64,000 nucleotides of DNA from Scylla paramamosain (Eukaryota; Arthropoda; Malacostraca; Decapoda; Portunidae), in the NCBI RefSeq assembly GCF_035594125.1, contig NW_026973740.1:380680-444679 (forward strand), written 5' to 3'. Shown here one piece after another: positions 52,285 through 64,000 of the stretch; positions within the stretch are counted from its first letter, which is position 1; every line of letters begins with the position of its first letter. Made by a program: the position numbers and the translations under genes. The notes beneath the pieces are model-generated. The model was given only the letters and a program-made list of their open reading frames with translations. It searched no databases and was not told the DNA's origin.

Positions 52285-52326
52285 AGTCACCCTGAGGATG
52301 GCTATTCAGCTGAAACGTTAGAGATT
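52285..52326 (+). ncRNA. Hammerhead-like motif, stem I and II degraded
   Basis: Same module as at 50,482-50,523, on the plus strand. It reads AGTCACC, CTGAGGA, TGGCT-ATTC-AGCT, GAAACGTT, AGAGATT. The core boxes are intact. Stem I lost pairs (CACC instead of CTCT) and the stem II closing pair G-C became G-U. Predicted to be weak or inactive. Confidence 0.5.
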
Positions 52327-52399
52327 AAAAGAATCCTAACTCCTCCCTGGGTTTTTATCCCCCTTCCTAAACCCAACTACTTGTCAACATGAACAGTTC

Positions 52400-52412
52400 A
52401 TATCCCAGAGTA
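52400..52412. repeat. 13-bp target-site duplication, right
   Basis: ATATCCCAGAGTA, identical to 50,418-50,430. After it the LINE frame resumes with LKECKEVISELL. Confidence 0.85.
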
Positions 52413-53885
52413 CTTAAGGAATGCAAAGAAGTTATTAGTGAACTGTTAGTTTCTGCCTTTAGGAAATCACTTGAGATACCGGTAATGTGGAGGCAAGTGA
52501 ATATAGTACCCAGCTTTAATAAAGGAGATTTAAGCTTAACTTCTGTTGTAGATAAAATAATGAAGTCAGTAATAGTAAAGAACATTAGGGAACATTTAGA
52601 CAAACATAACTTGATAAATTGGTCACAGCATAGCTTCACAAAGGGGAAGTCTTACCTGACAAACTTGTCAAGATTTTACTGTAAAGTTTACATGGCAGGA
52701 GATAATGGTGATAGTTATGACATCCTATATCTGGACTTCAGTGAAGTGTTTGACAAGGTACCCGATCAGAGGCTCCTGAGAAAGGTTAGGGCACACGGAA
52801 TAGATGGGAAGGTGTTAGGGTGGATAAGGTTGTGGCTAAGTGACAGGCGACAGAGTCGTAATAAACAGCTCTAAATCCGAGTGGGATTAAGTAATTAGTC
52901 GGGTGCCACAGGGATCAGTATAAGGGCTATTGATGTTTTTAATATACATCAGTGACTTGGATAGTGGAATTAGTTGTGACGTTAGTAAATTTGAGAATGA
53001 CACGAAGATTGGTAGATTAATTAGATTAGAATTGGATGCCATCCTCTTGCAGGCAGATTTGGATAGGATGAACGAATGGACAGACAGATGGCAAATGCAG
53101 TTTAATATCAAAAAATGCAAAGTACTTAGCATAAGTAGAGGAAATCCACACAGAAGGTACACAATAAACAATGAACCTCTGGTAGGTTTAGGGTACAAAA
53201 AAAATTTAGAATTTATAGTTAGCTCTAAATTCCATATAAGAAAGCAATGCATAGAGGCCAGAAACAGGGCAAATAGGATATTAGGATTTATTTTTAAGAG
53301 TGTTAAAAGTAGAAGTCCCGAAGTAATATTAAAGTTATATTTGGTGCTGGTCAGACCTCATCTATATTATGCTGTGCAGTTCTGGTCCCCCATATTACAG
53401 GAAGTATATAGGTCTTTTAGAATCAATACAAAGAAGAATGGCTAAAAGGATACAAGGAGTGAGGAGTATTCCTTACAAAGAGAGATTGAAGCTGTTAAAT
53501 TTACATTAAGAGAGATGTAGGTTAAGAGGGGACCTGATAGAAGTCTTTAAATGCTATAAGGGTTACAACACAGGGGATGTAAGCAAAATTCTTAGGATTA
53601 GTAACCAGGATAGAACAACAAATAACAGTTTTAAGCTTGAAAAATTTAGTTTAAAAAAGAGATAGGAAGGAATCAGTTCTCAAATAGAGTGGTAGATGAA
53701 TGGAACAGACTCAGTAATCAGGTTGTTGGTGCTGGGTCATTAGGAAGCTTTAAGAGAAAATTAGAGATTTATGGATGGGGATTGATAGGTGGAAATAGGT
53801 AAGTATATTTCATACAGGAACTGCCACATGTATGCCTGATGGTTTCTTGCAGCTTCCATTTTTTATGTTCTTATATTCTTATGAG
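52400..53885 (+). pseudogene. CR1-like LINE, RT core to 3' end
   Basis: Continuation of the LINE interrupted at 50,430. Frame 52,389-52,874 has the RT fingers and palm (KSLEIPVMWRQVNIVP, HSFTKGKSYLTNL, LYLDFSEVFDKVP = motif A with its aspartates, RAHGIDGKVLGWI, WLSDRRQ). After a frame break, 52,930-53,445 has IYISDLDSGI, then KFENDTKIGR, where KFADDT is expected, so the catalytic motif C is lost. It continues with RMNEWTDRWQMQFNIKKCK and VRPHLYYAVQFWSP. Later frames are broken. The 3' end is TTTTTATGTTCTTATATTCTTATGAG, a CR1-type tail. No active protein is possible. Confidence 0.85.
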
Positions 53886-55062
53886 TATGTATCTTGAACC
53901 TGAGATATTATGCTTGTCTTATTATCACAGGGATATTGATCATAGAAAAGAAACACTCATCTTTTGTACTTACATTTTTTTTTTTTTTTTGTGAATGTGA
54001 AAGAAAATGCCCTGACAGAATTAATTTTTCTTTTTAAGGAACATAATGAAAAAAGTTATATTTGCAATTGTCATGTTTGGAATGATTGAGTTAACTATAA
54101 TTAGCCTTAGTTTGTGTTGACTACACACACTGGATCATGTGTGTTGCTGCTGTGATTATTAATGAGTGTAATATCCAGAAATGTGATTTCAGTACTCTCC
54201 TAGCAAGTCAGTTAAACACACATGATTTATTCAAAGCAAAAGACTATTCAGTGTGTTTTAAGACTACTTGATATTGATAATAAAACCCATCTTAATGCTT
54301 ACTTTCAGGTTTTTTTTTCTGATTTTATTTTCAGACAAGGATATGTTCACATTGTTGTTGTTGTTGAGGAGAAACTGTTGTTCTTAGTGAGCTATGAAAG
54401 CCCTGCCCCATTCATAGCTATGAATGTTCCATGGTTCTTAGTTGCGAATGATTTTGCTTTAAAAAATTACCAGCACTAAGATGTTCATAGCCCACCAAGA
54501 TAAATCTTAGAAGCATCTGGGAATGTGGCTTCTGGCTCCTCAGGGGTATGTTGTTGTCCGTCATAATAATGAAAGGCTTATGTGTTGTGTAAAAGTAAAA
54601 TTAGGATAGCAGCCTGTTATTTATGGATAGCAAGCAGGCTGGAGGGAGGGAGAGTGTGAAGTGTGTGGGTGTCGTGGTGGGGAAGTGTCTCAGTGTGACA
54701 CGTGAATCACTACACGAGCTGTCATTGGCTGACTCTTCTCGTGCTGCTGTGGTGAGGGAGTTATTCTCTCTGGCCCCAGCAACTGATAGCTATCACTCAA
54801 GCGTGACAAAAAAGGTTCTGTGGATAATTTCACTTGGATGGATTTTGACCCTAATGTGGGGTCCATTCTGATGTCTGCACTCTCTCTCGTCACGTTAGGA
54901 AGGTTGGGGAAGACAATGCAATAAAATAGTAATTTTGACCACAAGGGCACTTAGATCACTCTGGCTCTGGGAACCTCATATAAAATTTGATGTAATATGA
55001 TCATAGGATAGTGCAATTAATATTTTTTTTCCCCTTCCCCCTTTTTTTTTTTTTTTTTTTTT
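53886..55062. other. Low-copy arm segment, no gene recognised
   Basis: Sequence shared with the right arm (58,595-59,767, inverted). An 82-codon frame at 54,623-54,871 (MDSKQAGGRESVKC...) is open in both arms but is disrupted differently at its end and shows no domain. 54,380-54,500 contains scattered inverted words (TTCATAGCTATGAA; CTTAGTGAGCTATGAA versus TTCATAGCCCACC). Ends in C-rich and poly(T) tracts at 55,022-55,062, the poly(A) tail of the following LINE on the minus strand. Confidence 0.5.
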
Positions 55063-55907
55063 AATTAGGAGGGACACTGGCCAAGGGCAACAAAAATCCA
55101 ATAAAAAAAAAAGCCCACTGTGATGCTAGTTCCGGAAAAGGGTCCAAACCGGTAGTCAAAAAATAAAGGATAAGTGTCTTGAAACCTTCCTCTTGAAGGA
55201 ATTCAAGTCATAAGAAGGTGGAAATACAGAAGCAGGTAGGGAGTTCCAGAATTTACCAGAGAAAGGGATGAATGATTGAGAATACCAGTTAACTCTTGCA
55301 TTAGAGAGGTGGACAGAATAGGAGTGAGAGAATGAAGAAAGTCTTATGCAGCAAGGCTGCAGGAGGAGGAGAGGCATGCAGTTAGCAAGATCAGAAGAGC
55401 AGCTAGCTTGAAAACTGCAGTAGAAGGTAGCTAGAGATGCAATATTGCAGCAATGAACAGAGGCTGAAGACAGTCAGCTGGAAGAGAGGAGTTGATGAGA
55501 CGAAAAGCTTTTGATTCCACCCTGTCTAGAAGAGCAGTAATAGTAGAACCTCCCAGACATGTGAAGCATACTCCATACATGCACGGATAAGGCCCTTGTA
55601 CAGAGTTAGCAGGGGGGGGGGTGAGAAAAACTGGCAGAGATGTCTCAGAAAGCCTAACTTCATAGAAGCTGTTTTTAGCTAGAGATGAGATATGAAGTTT
55701 CCAGTTCAGATTATAAGTAAAGGACAGACCGAGGATGTTCAGTGTAGAAGAGGGACAGTTGAGTGTCACTGAAGAAGAGGGGATAGTTGTCTGGAAGATT
55801 GTGTCGAGTTGATGGATGGAGGAATTGAGTTTTGAGACAATAAACAATACCAAGTTTGCTCTGCCCCAATCAGAAATTTTAGAAAGATCAGAACTCAGGT
55901 GTTCTGT
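55063..55907 (-). pseudogene. Jockey-like LINE 3' end, left-arm copy
   Basis: Minus-strand 3' portion of a poly(A)-tailed non-LTR retrotransposon. Frame 55,431-55,853 holds the region after the RT palm (LNCPSSTLNILGLSFTYNL, the usual 'lG..fd..L.W..HI' block, and KAFRLINSSL). Frame 55,156-55,377 holds the family's last conserved part (RVNWYSQSFIPFSGKFWNSL, SFKRKVSRHL). Stops and shifts occur between them. It ends upstream in a poly(T) run (55,042-55,062). It is cut at 55,907 by the arm/spacer boundary; its right-arm partner extends further 5'. Confidence 0.85.
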
Positions 55908-56824
55908 CCAATATGGTATTGTTCATTGTTTATATAAATGATATTCTTGAAAAAATTGATAGCTACAACAGCCTATTTGCAGATAATGCTAAATTACAGA
56001 AAGAAATAAAAAGTTGCAAAGACTGTGAATGACAAAATGACCAATAAAATTTGTGAATGGAGCAAAAAATGGAAAGTTAAATTCGATGTAAGCAAATGTC
56101 ATATGATGGAGATGTGCAGAAGTGAATAGAAGACCACATTGGACATACAAGGTAGAAAACAAATATATTAAAAGGATCCAGGAAGAAAAGGATCTAGGAG
56201 TAGTAAAGCCAGATAACTTCCAACCAGAGAAGCATATAGGTAGAATATGGGGAACATTTACAGATTACTATGAAACATAGTACAGCTTCTCACCTCATGA
56301 ACAAAAGTAAGATGAGAAAAATAATCCCTATGATAATAAGACCTAGATTGGAATATGCAGCAGTTGTGTAGTCTCTATGTAAGAAGCATGTAAACAAGCT
56401 AGGAAGAATACAAACAATAGCAACAAAAATGGTGGCAGAATTTGAGGAATTAAGTTATGAAGAAAGATTAGAAAAAATAGATTTACCAATACTGGAACAA
56501 AGGAGAGAAAGAGATTTGGTAACTATCTACAAGTTGGCAAACAAAATGGAAGTTGGTAATGACAAAACCATTGCTAAAAGAGACAAGCAGTCATGACAGT
56601 AGAATGGGACACTCACATAAGTAGGGAAAAGAAGATGTCTAAACAACACAAAGAATAGTTTTCCACAAAGACACACTGAAGTTTGGAATGGACTAAAAGA
56701 AGATATGTATAGTTTTGGCAACAAGTGTACACAAACTAAAGGAAAAATTAGACATGTATAGGTATGGAGATGGGACCACATGAGTGTAGATCGGGCCCTG
56801 TAAATTACACCTAGGTAAATACAC
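55908..56824 (+). pseudogene. Third LINE type, RT C-terminal half, in palindrome spacer
   Basis: Plus-strand remnant with many stops. In successive frames: LFADNAKLQKEIK (FADD degraded to FADN), KEDLGVVKPDNFQPEKHIGRI, RLEYAAVV and KERKRFGNYLQVGKQNGS. The 3' end is GTAAATTACACCTAGGTAAATACAC, a short-repeat tail unlike both other LINEs. It begins exactly at the left arm edge. No catalytic capacity remains. Clade assignment is not attempted beyond RT-bearing non-LTR element. Confidence 0.75.
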
Positions 56825-57004
56825 AACACAGTGCACACCGTGCATGGCTACATGGACTTGTTTCTGACCATTATAGAGATGTTGTGTGATGTTTCAATAA
56901 GTGTGATGCCAAGAATGGAGTGTTATCTGAACTAAATGTATACTATCTATGGTAAGAAATAGTGGTACAGATATTATAATAACTTTCTAATTAATTATTG
57001 ATTT
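56825..57004. other. Spacer DNA, nothing recognised
   Basis: 180 bp of AT-rich sequence between two LINE remnants; no feature is supported. Confidence 0.5.
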
Positions 57005-58611
57005 GAAAGGTATATAAAGACAGGTTGCCTGATGGGATCCCTCCTATTGTTCTCCAAAACTGTGCCTCCGTGCTTGCACCTTGCCTAGTCAAACTCTTTC
57101 AACTCTGTCAACATCTACCTTTCCTTCTTGCTGGAAGTTTGCCTACATTCAGCCTGTTCCTAAAAAGGAAGACCATTCTAATCCCTCAAACTACCGTCCT
57201 ATTGCTTTAATTTCCTGTCTATCTAAAGTTTTTGAATCTATCCTCAAGAGGAAGATTCTTAAACATCTATCACTTCACAACCTTCTATCTGATCGCCATA
57301 TGGGTTCTGTCACGGCCGCTCTACTGGTGATCTTCTGGGTTTCCTTACTGAGTCTCAGTCATCTCTTTTAGAGATTTTGGTGAACCTTTTGCTGTTGCCT
57401 TGGATATATCAAAAGCTTTTGATAGAGTGTGGCACAAAGCTTTGATTTCCAAACTACCATCCTATGGCTTGTGTCCCTCTATCTGTAACTTCATCTCAAG
57501 TTTCCTTTCTGACCATTCTGTTGCTGCTGTGGTAGATGGTCACTGTTTTTTCCTAAATCTATTAACAGTGGTGTTCCTCAGGACTCTGTCCTGGCACCCA
57601 CTCTCTTCTTATTATTCATCAATGACCTTCTAAACCAAACTTCTTGTCCTATCCACTCCTACACTGATGATACCATCCAGCACTTTTCCACATCTTTTCA
57701 AAGACGTCCAACCCTTCAAGAAGTAAACATTTCATGCAGGGAAGCCACAGAACACCTGAGTTCTGATCTTTCTAAAATTACTGATTGGGGCAGAGCAAAC
57801 TTGGTATTGTTTATTGTCTCAAAACTCAGTTCCTCCATCCATCAACTCGACACAACCTTCCAGACAACTATCCCCTCTTCTTCAGTGACACTCAACTGTC
57901 CCTCTTCTACACTGAACATCCTCGGTCTGTCCTTTACTTATAATCTGAACTGGAAACTTCACATCTCATCTCTAGCTAAAAACAGCTTCTATGAAGTTAG
58001 GCTTTCTGAGACATCTCTGCCAGTTTTTCTCACCCCCCCCACTGCTAACTCTGTACAAGGGCCTTATCCGTGCATGTATGGAGTATGCTTCACACGTCTG
58101 GGAGGTTCTACTATTACTGCTCTTCTAGACAGGGTGGAATCAAAAGCTTTTCGTCTCATCAACTCCTCTCTTCCAGCTGACTGTCTTCAGCCTCTGTTCA
58201 TCGCTGCAATATTGCATCTCTAGCTACCTTCTACTGCAGTTTTCAAGCTAGCTGCTCTTCTGATCTTGCTAACTGCATGCCTCTCCTCCTCCTGCAGCCT
58301 TGCTGCATAAGACTTTCTTCATTCTCTCACTCCTATTCTGTCCACCTCTCTAATGCAAGAGTTAACTGGTATTCTCAATCATTCATCCCTTTCTCTGGTA
58401 AATTCTGGAACTCCCTACCTGCTTCTGTATTTCCACCTTCTTATGACTTGAATTCCTTCAAGAGGAAGGTTTCAAGACACTTATCCTTTATTTTTTTACT
58501 ACCGGTTTGGACCCTTTTCTGGAACTAGCATCACAGTGGGCTTTATTTTTTTTATTGGATTTTTGTTGCCCTTGGCCAGTGTCCCTCCTAATTGAAAAAA
58601 AAAAAAAAAAA
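57005..58611 (+). pseudogene. Jockey-like LINE, RT to poly(A)
   Basis: Starts inside the RT domain: LPDGIPPIVLQNCA, FPSCWKFAYIQPVPKKEDHS, NPSNYRPIALISCLSKVFES (motif 2 region), then ALDISKAFDRVWHKALISKL (motif A), SINSGVPQDSVLAPTLFLLFINDL and YTDDTI (motif C, A replaced by T). Then WGRANLVLFIVSKL and the same C-terminal blocks as the left-arm copy. At least four frame changes occur (near 57,100, 57,310, 57,400 and 57,560). It ends in about 17 A (58,595-58,611) followed by G-rich sequence. Only 57,747 onwards is part of the inverted duplication. Confidence 0.85.
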
Positions 58612-59767
58612 GGGGGGGAAGGGGAAAAAAAATATCAATTGCACTATCCTATGATCATATTACATCAGATATTATATGAGGTTCCCAGAGCCAGAGTGAT
58701 CTAAGTGCCCTTGTGGTCAAAATTACTATTTTATTACATTGTCTTCCCCAACCTTCCTAACATGACGAGAGAGAGTGCAGACATCAGAATGGACCCCACA
58801 TTAGGGTCAAAATCCATCCAAGTGAAATTATCCACAGAACCTTTTTGTCACGCTTGAGTGATAGCTATCAGTTGCTGGGGCCAGAGAGAATAACTCCCTC
58901 ACCACAGCAGCACGAGAAGAGTCAGCCAATGACAGCTCGTGCAGTGATTCACGTGTCACACTCAGACACTTCCCCACCACGACACCCACACACTTCACAC
59001 TCTCCCTCCCTCCAGCCTGCTTGCTATCCATAAATAACAGGCTGCTATCCTAATTTTACTTTTACACAACACATAAGCCTTTCATTATTATGACGGACAA
59101 CAACATACCCCTGAGGAGCCAGAAGCCACATTCCCAGATGCTTCTAAGATTTATCTTGGTGGGCTATGAACATCTTAGTGCTGGTAATTTTTTAAAGCAA
59201 AATCATTCACAACTAAGAACCATGGAACATTCATAGCTATGAATGGGGCAGGGCTTTCATAGCTCACTAAGAACAACAGTTTCTCCTCAACAACAACAAC
59301 AATGTGAACATATCCTTGTCTGAAAATAAAATCAGAAAAAAAACCTGAAAGTAAGCATTAAGATGGGTTTTATTATCAATATCAAGTAGTCTTCAAACAC
59401 ACTGAATAGTCTTTTGCTTTGAATAAATCATGTGTGTTTAACTGACTTGCTAGGAGAGTACTGAAATCACATTTCTGGAAATTACACTCATTAATAATCA
59501 CAGCAGCAACACACATGATCCAGTGTGTGTAGCCAACACAAACTAAGGCTAATTATAGTTAACCCAATCATTCCATACATGACAATTGCAAATATAACTT
59601 TTTTCATTATGTTCCTTAAAAAGAAAAATTAATTCTGTCAGGGCATTTTCTTTCACATTCACAAAAAAAAAAAAAATGTAAGTACAAAAGATGAGTGTTT
59701 CTTTTCTATGATCAATATCCCTGTGATAATAAGACAAGCATAATATCTCAGGTTCAAGATACATACT
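58612..59767. other. Low-copy arm segment (mirror of 53,886-55,041)
   Basis: Inverted copy of the unrecognised left-arm segment, beginning with a G7/GGAAGGGG tract. Small differences include a T-to-C-type change disrupting the 82-codon frame end (CGTTTC versus CGAAAA context near 58,845). No gene recognised. Confidence 0.5.
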
Positions 59768-60165
59768 CATAAGAATATAAGAACATAAAAAATGGAAGCT
59801 GCAAGAAACCATCAGGCATACATGTGGCAGTTCCTGTATGAAATATACTTACCTATTTCCACCTATCAATCCCCATCCATAAATCTCTAATTTTCTCTTA
59901 AAGCTTCCTAATGACCCAGCACCAACAACCTGATTACTGAGTCTGTTCCATTCATCTACCACTGTATTTGAGAACTGATTCCTTCCTATCTCTTTTTTAA
60001 ACAAAATTTTTCAAGCTTAAAACTGTTATTTGTTGCTCTATCCTGGCTACTAATCCTAAGGATTTTGCTTACATCCCCTGTGTTGTAACCCTTATAGCAT
60101 TTAAAGACTTCTATCAGGTCTCCTCTTAACCTACATCTCTCTTAATGTAAATTTAACAGCTTCAA
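59768..60165 (-). pseudogene. CR1-like LINE 3' tail, right-arm copy
   Basis: Reverse complement of 53,486-53,885, including the CR1-type tail (CATAAGAATATAAGAACATAAA) and the last coding remnant. The homology to the left arm stops at TTCAA, 60,161-60,165; the RT core found in the left arm is absent. Confidence 0.85.
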
Positions 60166-60223
60166 AAGTTCAAGACACCAGGACCAGATAAAATATATCC
60201 CAGAGTAGTTGGGTTTAGGAAGC
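60166..60223 (+). pseudogene. CR1-like LINE sliver in reversed context
   Basis: AAGTTCAAGACACCAGGACC and onward to TATCCCAGAGTA match 50,386-50,430 in the same (plus) orientation, although the adjoining LINE tail is on the minus strand. This is the 5' flank of the Penelope insertion, carried along in the rearrangement. Confidence 0.75.
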
Positions 60224-61196
60224 TGGATAAAAACCCAGGAAGGAGTTAGGATTCTTTTAATCTCTAACGTTTCGGCTGAATAGCCATCCTCACAGAGACT
60301 GATTTACATGAGTGAAAACACACTATTTATAGCAACATACAAAATTTTCTCATTTGACATTCGTACAGAGTATTGCCATCCCAGCATGTACCTCACCTAA
60401 TTTTATTTTCCTAGTCAGGTGGCATTATCCGCCTACGTGACGAACCTTTACTGGGGATTTTCCTTGTACCTGACCTGAGGGCCAATCTGGCGGAATTACC
60501 CGCCCACCTGATAAAACCTTCTCTGTGGTTAATGACTTCCCTAGTTGTTATGAGGGCTGCCTCTATAGCTTTTCTCATTCTTTTCTTCAATCCAACTTTA
60601 ATTTCTTTAGCCTCTTCCCATTTTGGTAGGTGTTTACATTTTTCTATGTGCAATACAAGGGAGTTTGATGTGTTGTGTTTTAAAACATCTTTCCTATGCT
60701 CTGCTATTCTTGTTTTAAGTCCCCTGCCTGTTTGTCCTATGTACTGCTTTGTACAACCTTTGCATGGTATGCTGTACACTACGCTCTTATTATTAACAAG
60801 TCCGGTCTCTTTAATCCTCGTTAGCTCACCAATTTTCTCTGCCGCTAATGTTGCTATTTTTAATCCTGTTCTAGACAAATATTTATTAATTATGGAAGCC
60901 CTGTCCGAATTTGGTACACATATATACCTCTCTCTTTCGCTGGTTGTACAGGGATCTTTATTCTCTTTGTTTTCAATTGTTATTTTCTTTGCCTTATTCT
61001 TAAGCCTAACAAGGATAACCCAACTTTTTGAAAGATGAAATGATATATCGTATTTCTTGTTCTAGGAAGTTGTTGCTGCAAATTCTGAACGCTCTTAAGT
61101 AAAAATAAATAATCACACCAGATTTGACTCTCATGCTGTGGGCTGAAAGGTAGTGAATGAACGTCCAATAAAGACGATTTCATTCACTACTTTTCA
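60224..61196 (-). pseudogene. Penelope-like element C-terminus, right-arm copy
   Basis: Minus-strand copy of the GIY-YIG-bearing segment. The frame 60,411-60,878 keeps YSIPCKGCTKQYIGQTGRG (E of GETGR changed to Q), LKTRIAEHRKD and KAIEAALI, and ends in RRRIMPPD. An 11-bp deletion near 61,014 (within the LGYPEGLL codons) frameshifts the linker. The copy passes through the palindrome centre (CGTCCAATAAAGACG) and about 20 nt into a second arm before ending at 61,196. The progenitor was therefore also an inverted pair. Confidence 0.8.
60259..60300 (-). ncRNA. Hammerhead-like motif with core C mutated
   Basis: Third copy of the Penelope module, on the minus strand. Stem I (AGTCTCT/AGAGATT), stem II (GGCT/AGCC) and GAAACGTT are intact, but the first box reads GTGAGGA instead of CTGAGGA. 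The C at the start of the CUGA box is essential in hammerheads, so this copy should be catalytically dead while still able to fold. Confidence 0.5.
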
Positions 61197-61242
61197 GCTT
61201 TCATCTCCCTTTCCCCTTGTTTCTCCACCTTTTTATTTTTTG

Positions 61243-62422
<1,180 letters not shown>

Positions 62423-63190
62423 TTCCTCACTTTCATGTCCACAACTCTCCTGTGTTCTCTATTCATTTTTTTACTTTTAGTTTACTTCTCTATTCTTCGT
62501 TCATGTCTCTTTTTATCCATATTTCCTTCAATCCTTTTGTTTTTGCCAATTTTCCTGTTCTTTGCAAGATATGTTCTGCTGCTGTTTGTGACATGATTCT
62601 TGTTTTACATTGGCTTTCTTCTATTTTTGTCATACTTTCCGATCCTGTAAACCTCTTTAATTTGTTCGACTCTCCCCTCTCCTTCCTCTGCCACTTCTGC
62701 TATAATTTCCTTAGTTCTTTTCATTTCTTTCTCTCTAGCTGTTTTCATGGGTAGGTTCTTTTCCTTGACCCCAAATACCACCATACACATCTTTCTCTGT
62801 ACTGTGTCTCTCACAAGATTACTTTTTTCCTTTATTATTTTAATCACTTGCTTTTCCATATCCTTGTTGTTTCTGTTGCTGTTGCCTTGTTATGTCCTCC
62901 ATGTCCACCTTTTGCTGTTCTCTCTCTTTCCAACCTTTGACTTCCTCTGTAACTAACTCTCACTCCTCCAACCCTAACCTCTCTTGCAAAGTTTTCTTTA
63001 ATTTTTCATTCTCTTTCTTGAGTTTCTTAATCTCTTCACAGTATTTCTTATTTAAGTCCACTATTTTTGTCACCTCTTCTCAGTTCTTTGTTTTCTTTTT
63101 CCCTTTCCATCTCTATTATATCACTGGATATCTTTTTTACATTGTCGCCACCCACTTCTGTTTCTTCCTTCGATGCCTTTATCATCGCTG
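62423..63190 (-). pseudogene. LINE ORF1-like region, right-arm copy
   Basis: Inverted copy of 46,685-47,454. Frame 62,605-62,859 retains CMVVFGVKE and VYRIGKYDKN, and the upstream coiled-coil-like part is broken. It is nearly identical to the left arm (last residues KNRRKPM versus KNRTKPM). Confidence 0.6.
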
Positions 63191-63518
63191 TTAAGCTTCT
63201 TGTATTTTCACATTTTCTTCTTTAGTTATCCACATTCATGTATTTGTATGAGCTACATTGAGATCCTCTTCCTTGAAGCCCTCAAAAATACTTGTATGTG
63301 TGTGTGTGTGTTAACCTAGTTGATTACACTTATCTAGTTGTGACATACAGAAAAAATACTGTTCCATCATTACAGTGTGTGTGTCAAGGCTGAAGGAAGG
63401 ACTTGGATAGTGAATGTGATAGTGTGGGTGATTGGCCCACTCAGGAAAAATGATACGATGAATCATACAAAAGTGTGATGCATGCTTCAAGTGCCAATGA
63501 AGAGCATTATGATGACAA

Positions 63519-64000
<482 letters not shown>

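Larger units (their letters stand above)
50431..52399. mobile_element. Inverted pair of truncated Penelope-like elements
   Basis: Two almost identical arms of about 0.96 kb, back to back. Arm 1 (50,431-51,395) is read on the minus strand and arm 2 (51,413-52,380) on the plus strand. A 17-nt centre, TGTCCAATAAGGACGAT, separates them. Each arm carries the C-terminal part of the Penelope polyprotein, a hammerhead-like module and a terminal GTTGGGTTTAGGAAG. The right end has about 19 extra nt (TTGTCAACATGAACAGTTC) before the target duplication. The 13-bp duplication in the host LINE shows that the whole pair is a single insertion product. Inverted partial dimers are a known organisation for Penelope-like elements. 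Confidence 0.85.

Noticed and set aside
54623..54871. 82-codon frame MDSKQAGGRESVKC... as a gene
   Set aside because: Open in both arms, but the arms are recent copies so this is not independent evidence. There is no domain and its end differs by frameshift.

Overview
The window is eukaryotic, repeat-dominated DNA, most likely from a decapod crustacean. That assignment is inferred from very long (CT/GA), (TA) and (CA/GT) microsatellites, several CR1-group and Jockey-like LINEs of types I know from decapod genomes, Penelope-like elements and AT-rich satellite DNA. No complete host gene is present; three stretches look like isolated host exons.

Layout. (1) About 1-42,909 is one AT-rich satellite field. 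Its monomer is about 96 bp, and eleven diverged monomers form a higher-order repeat (HOR) of about 1.1 kb. The field switches strand many times; several switch points are shared between distant copies, and multi-kb blocks recur at offsets of about 6.8, 8.5 and 15.3 kb. A CR1-like LINE (24,966-26,057) and a microsatellite-laden element with short inverted termini (39,199-41,068) interrupt it. (2) 42,910-45,598 is lower-copy DNA with two candidate plus-strand exons, two nested pogo/Tigger-type MITEs and the start of a Penelope-like GIY-YIG fragment. (3) 45,599-64,000 is a giant imperfect inverted duplication: left arm 45,599-55,907, spacer 55,908-57,746, right arm from 57,747 to the window end and probably beyond. 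The arms carry a Penelope-like 3' end, a (TA)n tract, a LINE 5' half (ORF1 plus APE endonuclease), a CR1-like LINE 3' half, low-copy DNA and a Jockey-like LINE 3' end.

The left arm also holds a clean nested event: a back-to-back inverted pair of truncated Penelope-like elements (50,431-52,399) inside the CR1-like LINE, flanked by a 13-bp target-site duplication. Each Penelope copy ends in a compact hammerhead-ribozyme-like motif whose stem III is the palindrome ACGU, as expected for a ribozyme that works as a dimer. The left arm alone has a symmetric phase-0 Ser/Pro-rich candidate exon (48,941-49,423, minus). The right arm has the corresponding region replaced by a 1.03-kb segment in the opposite relative orientation, with microhomology at both joins.

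Most open frames in the first 42 kb are AT-rich satellite read-through and have not been annotated. All coordinates of satellite strand switches and repeat edges were read by eye and are good to roughly 5-20 bp.
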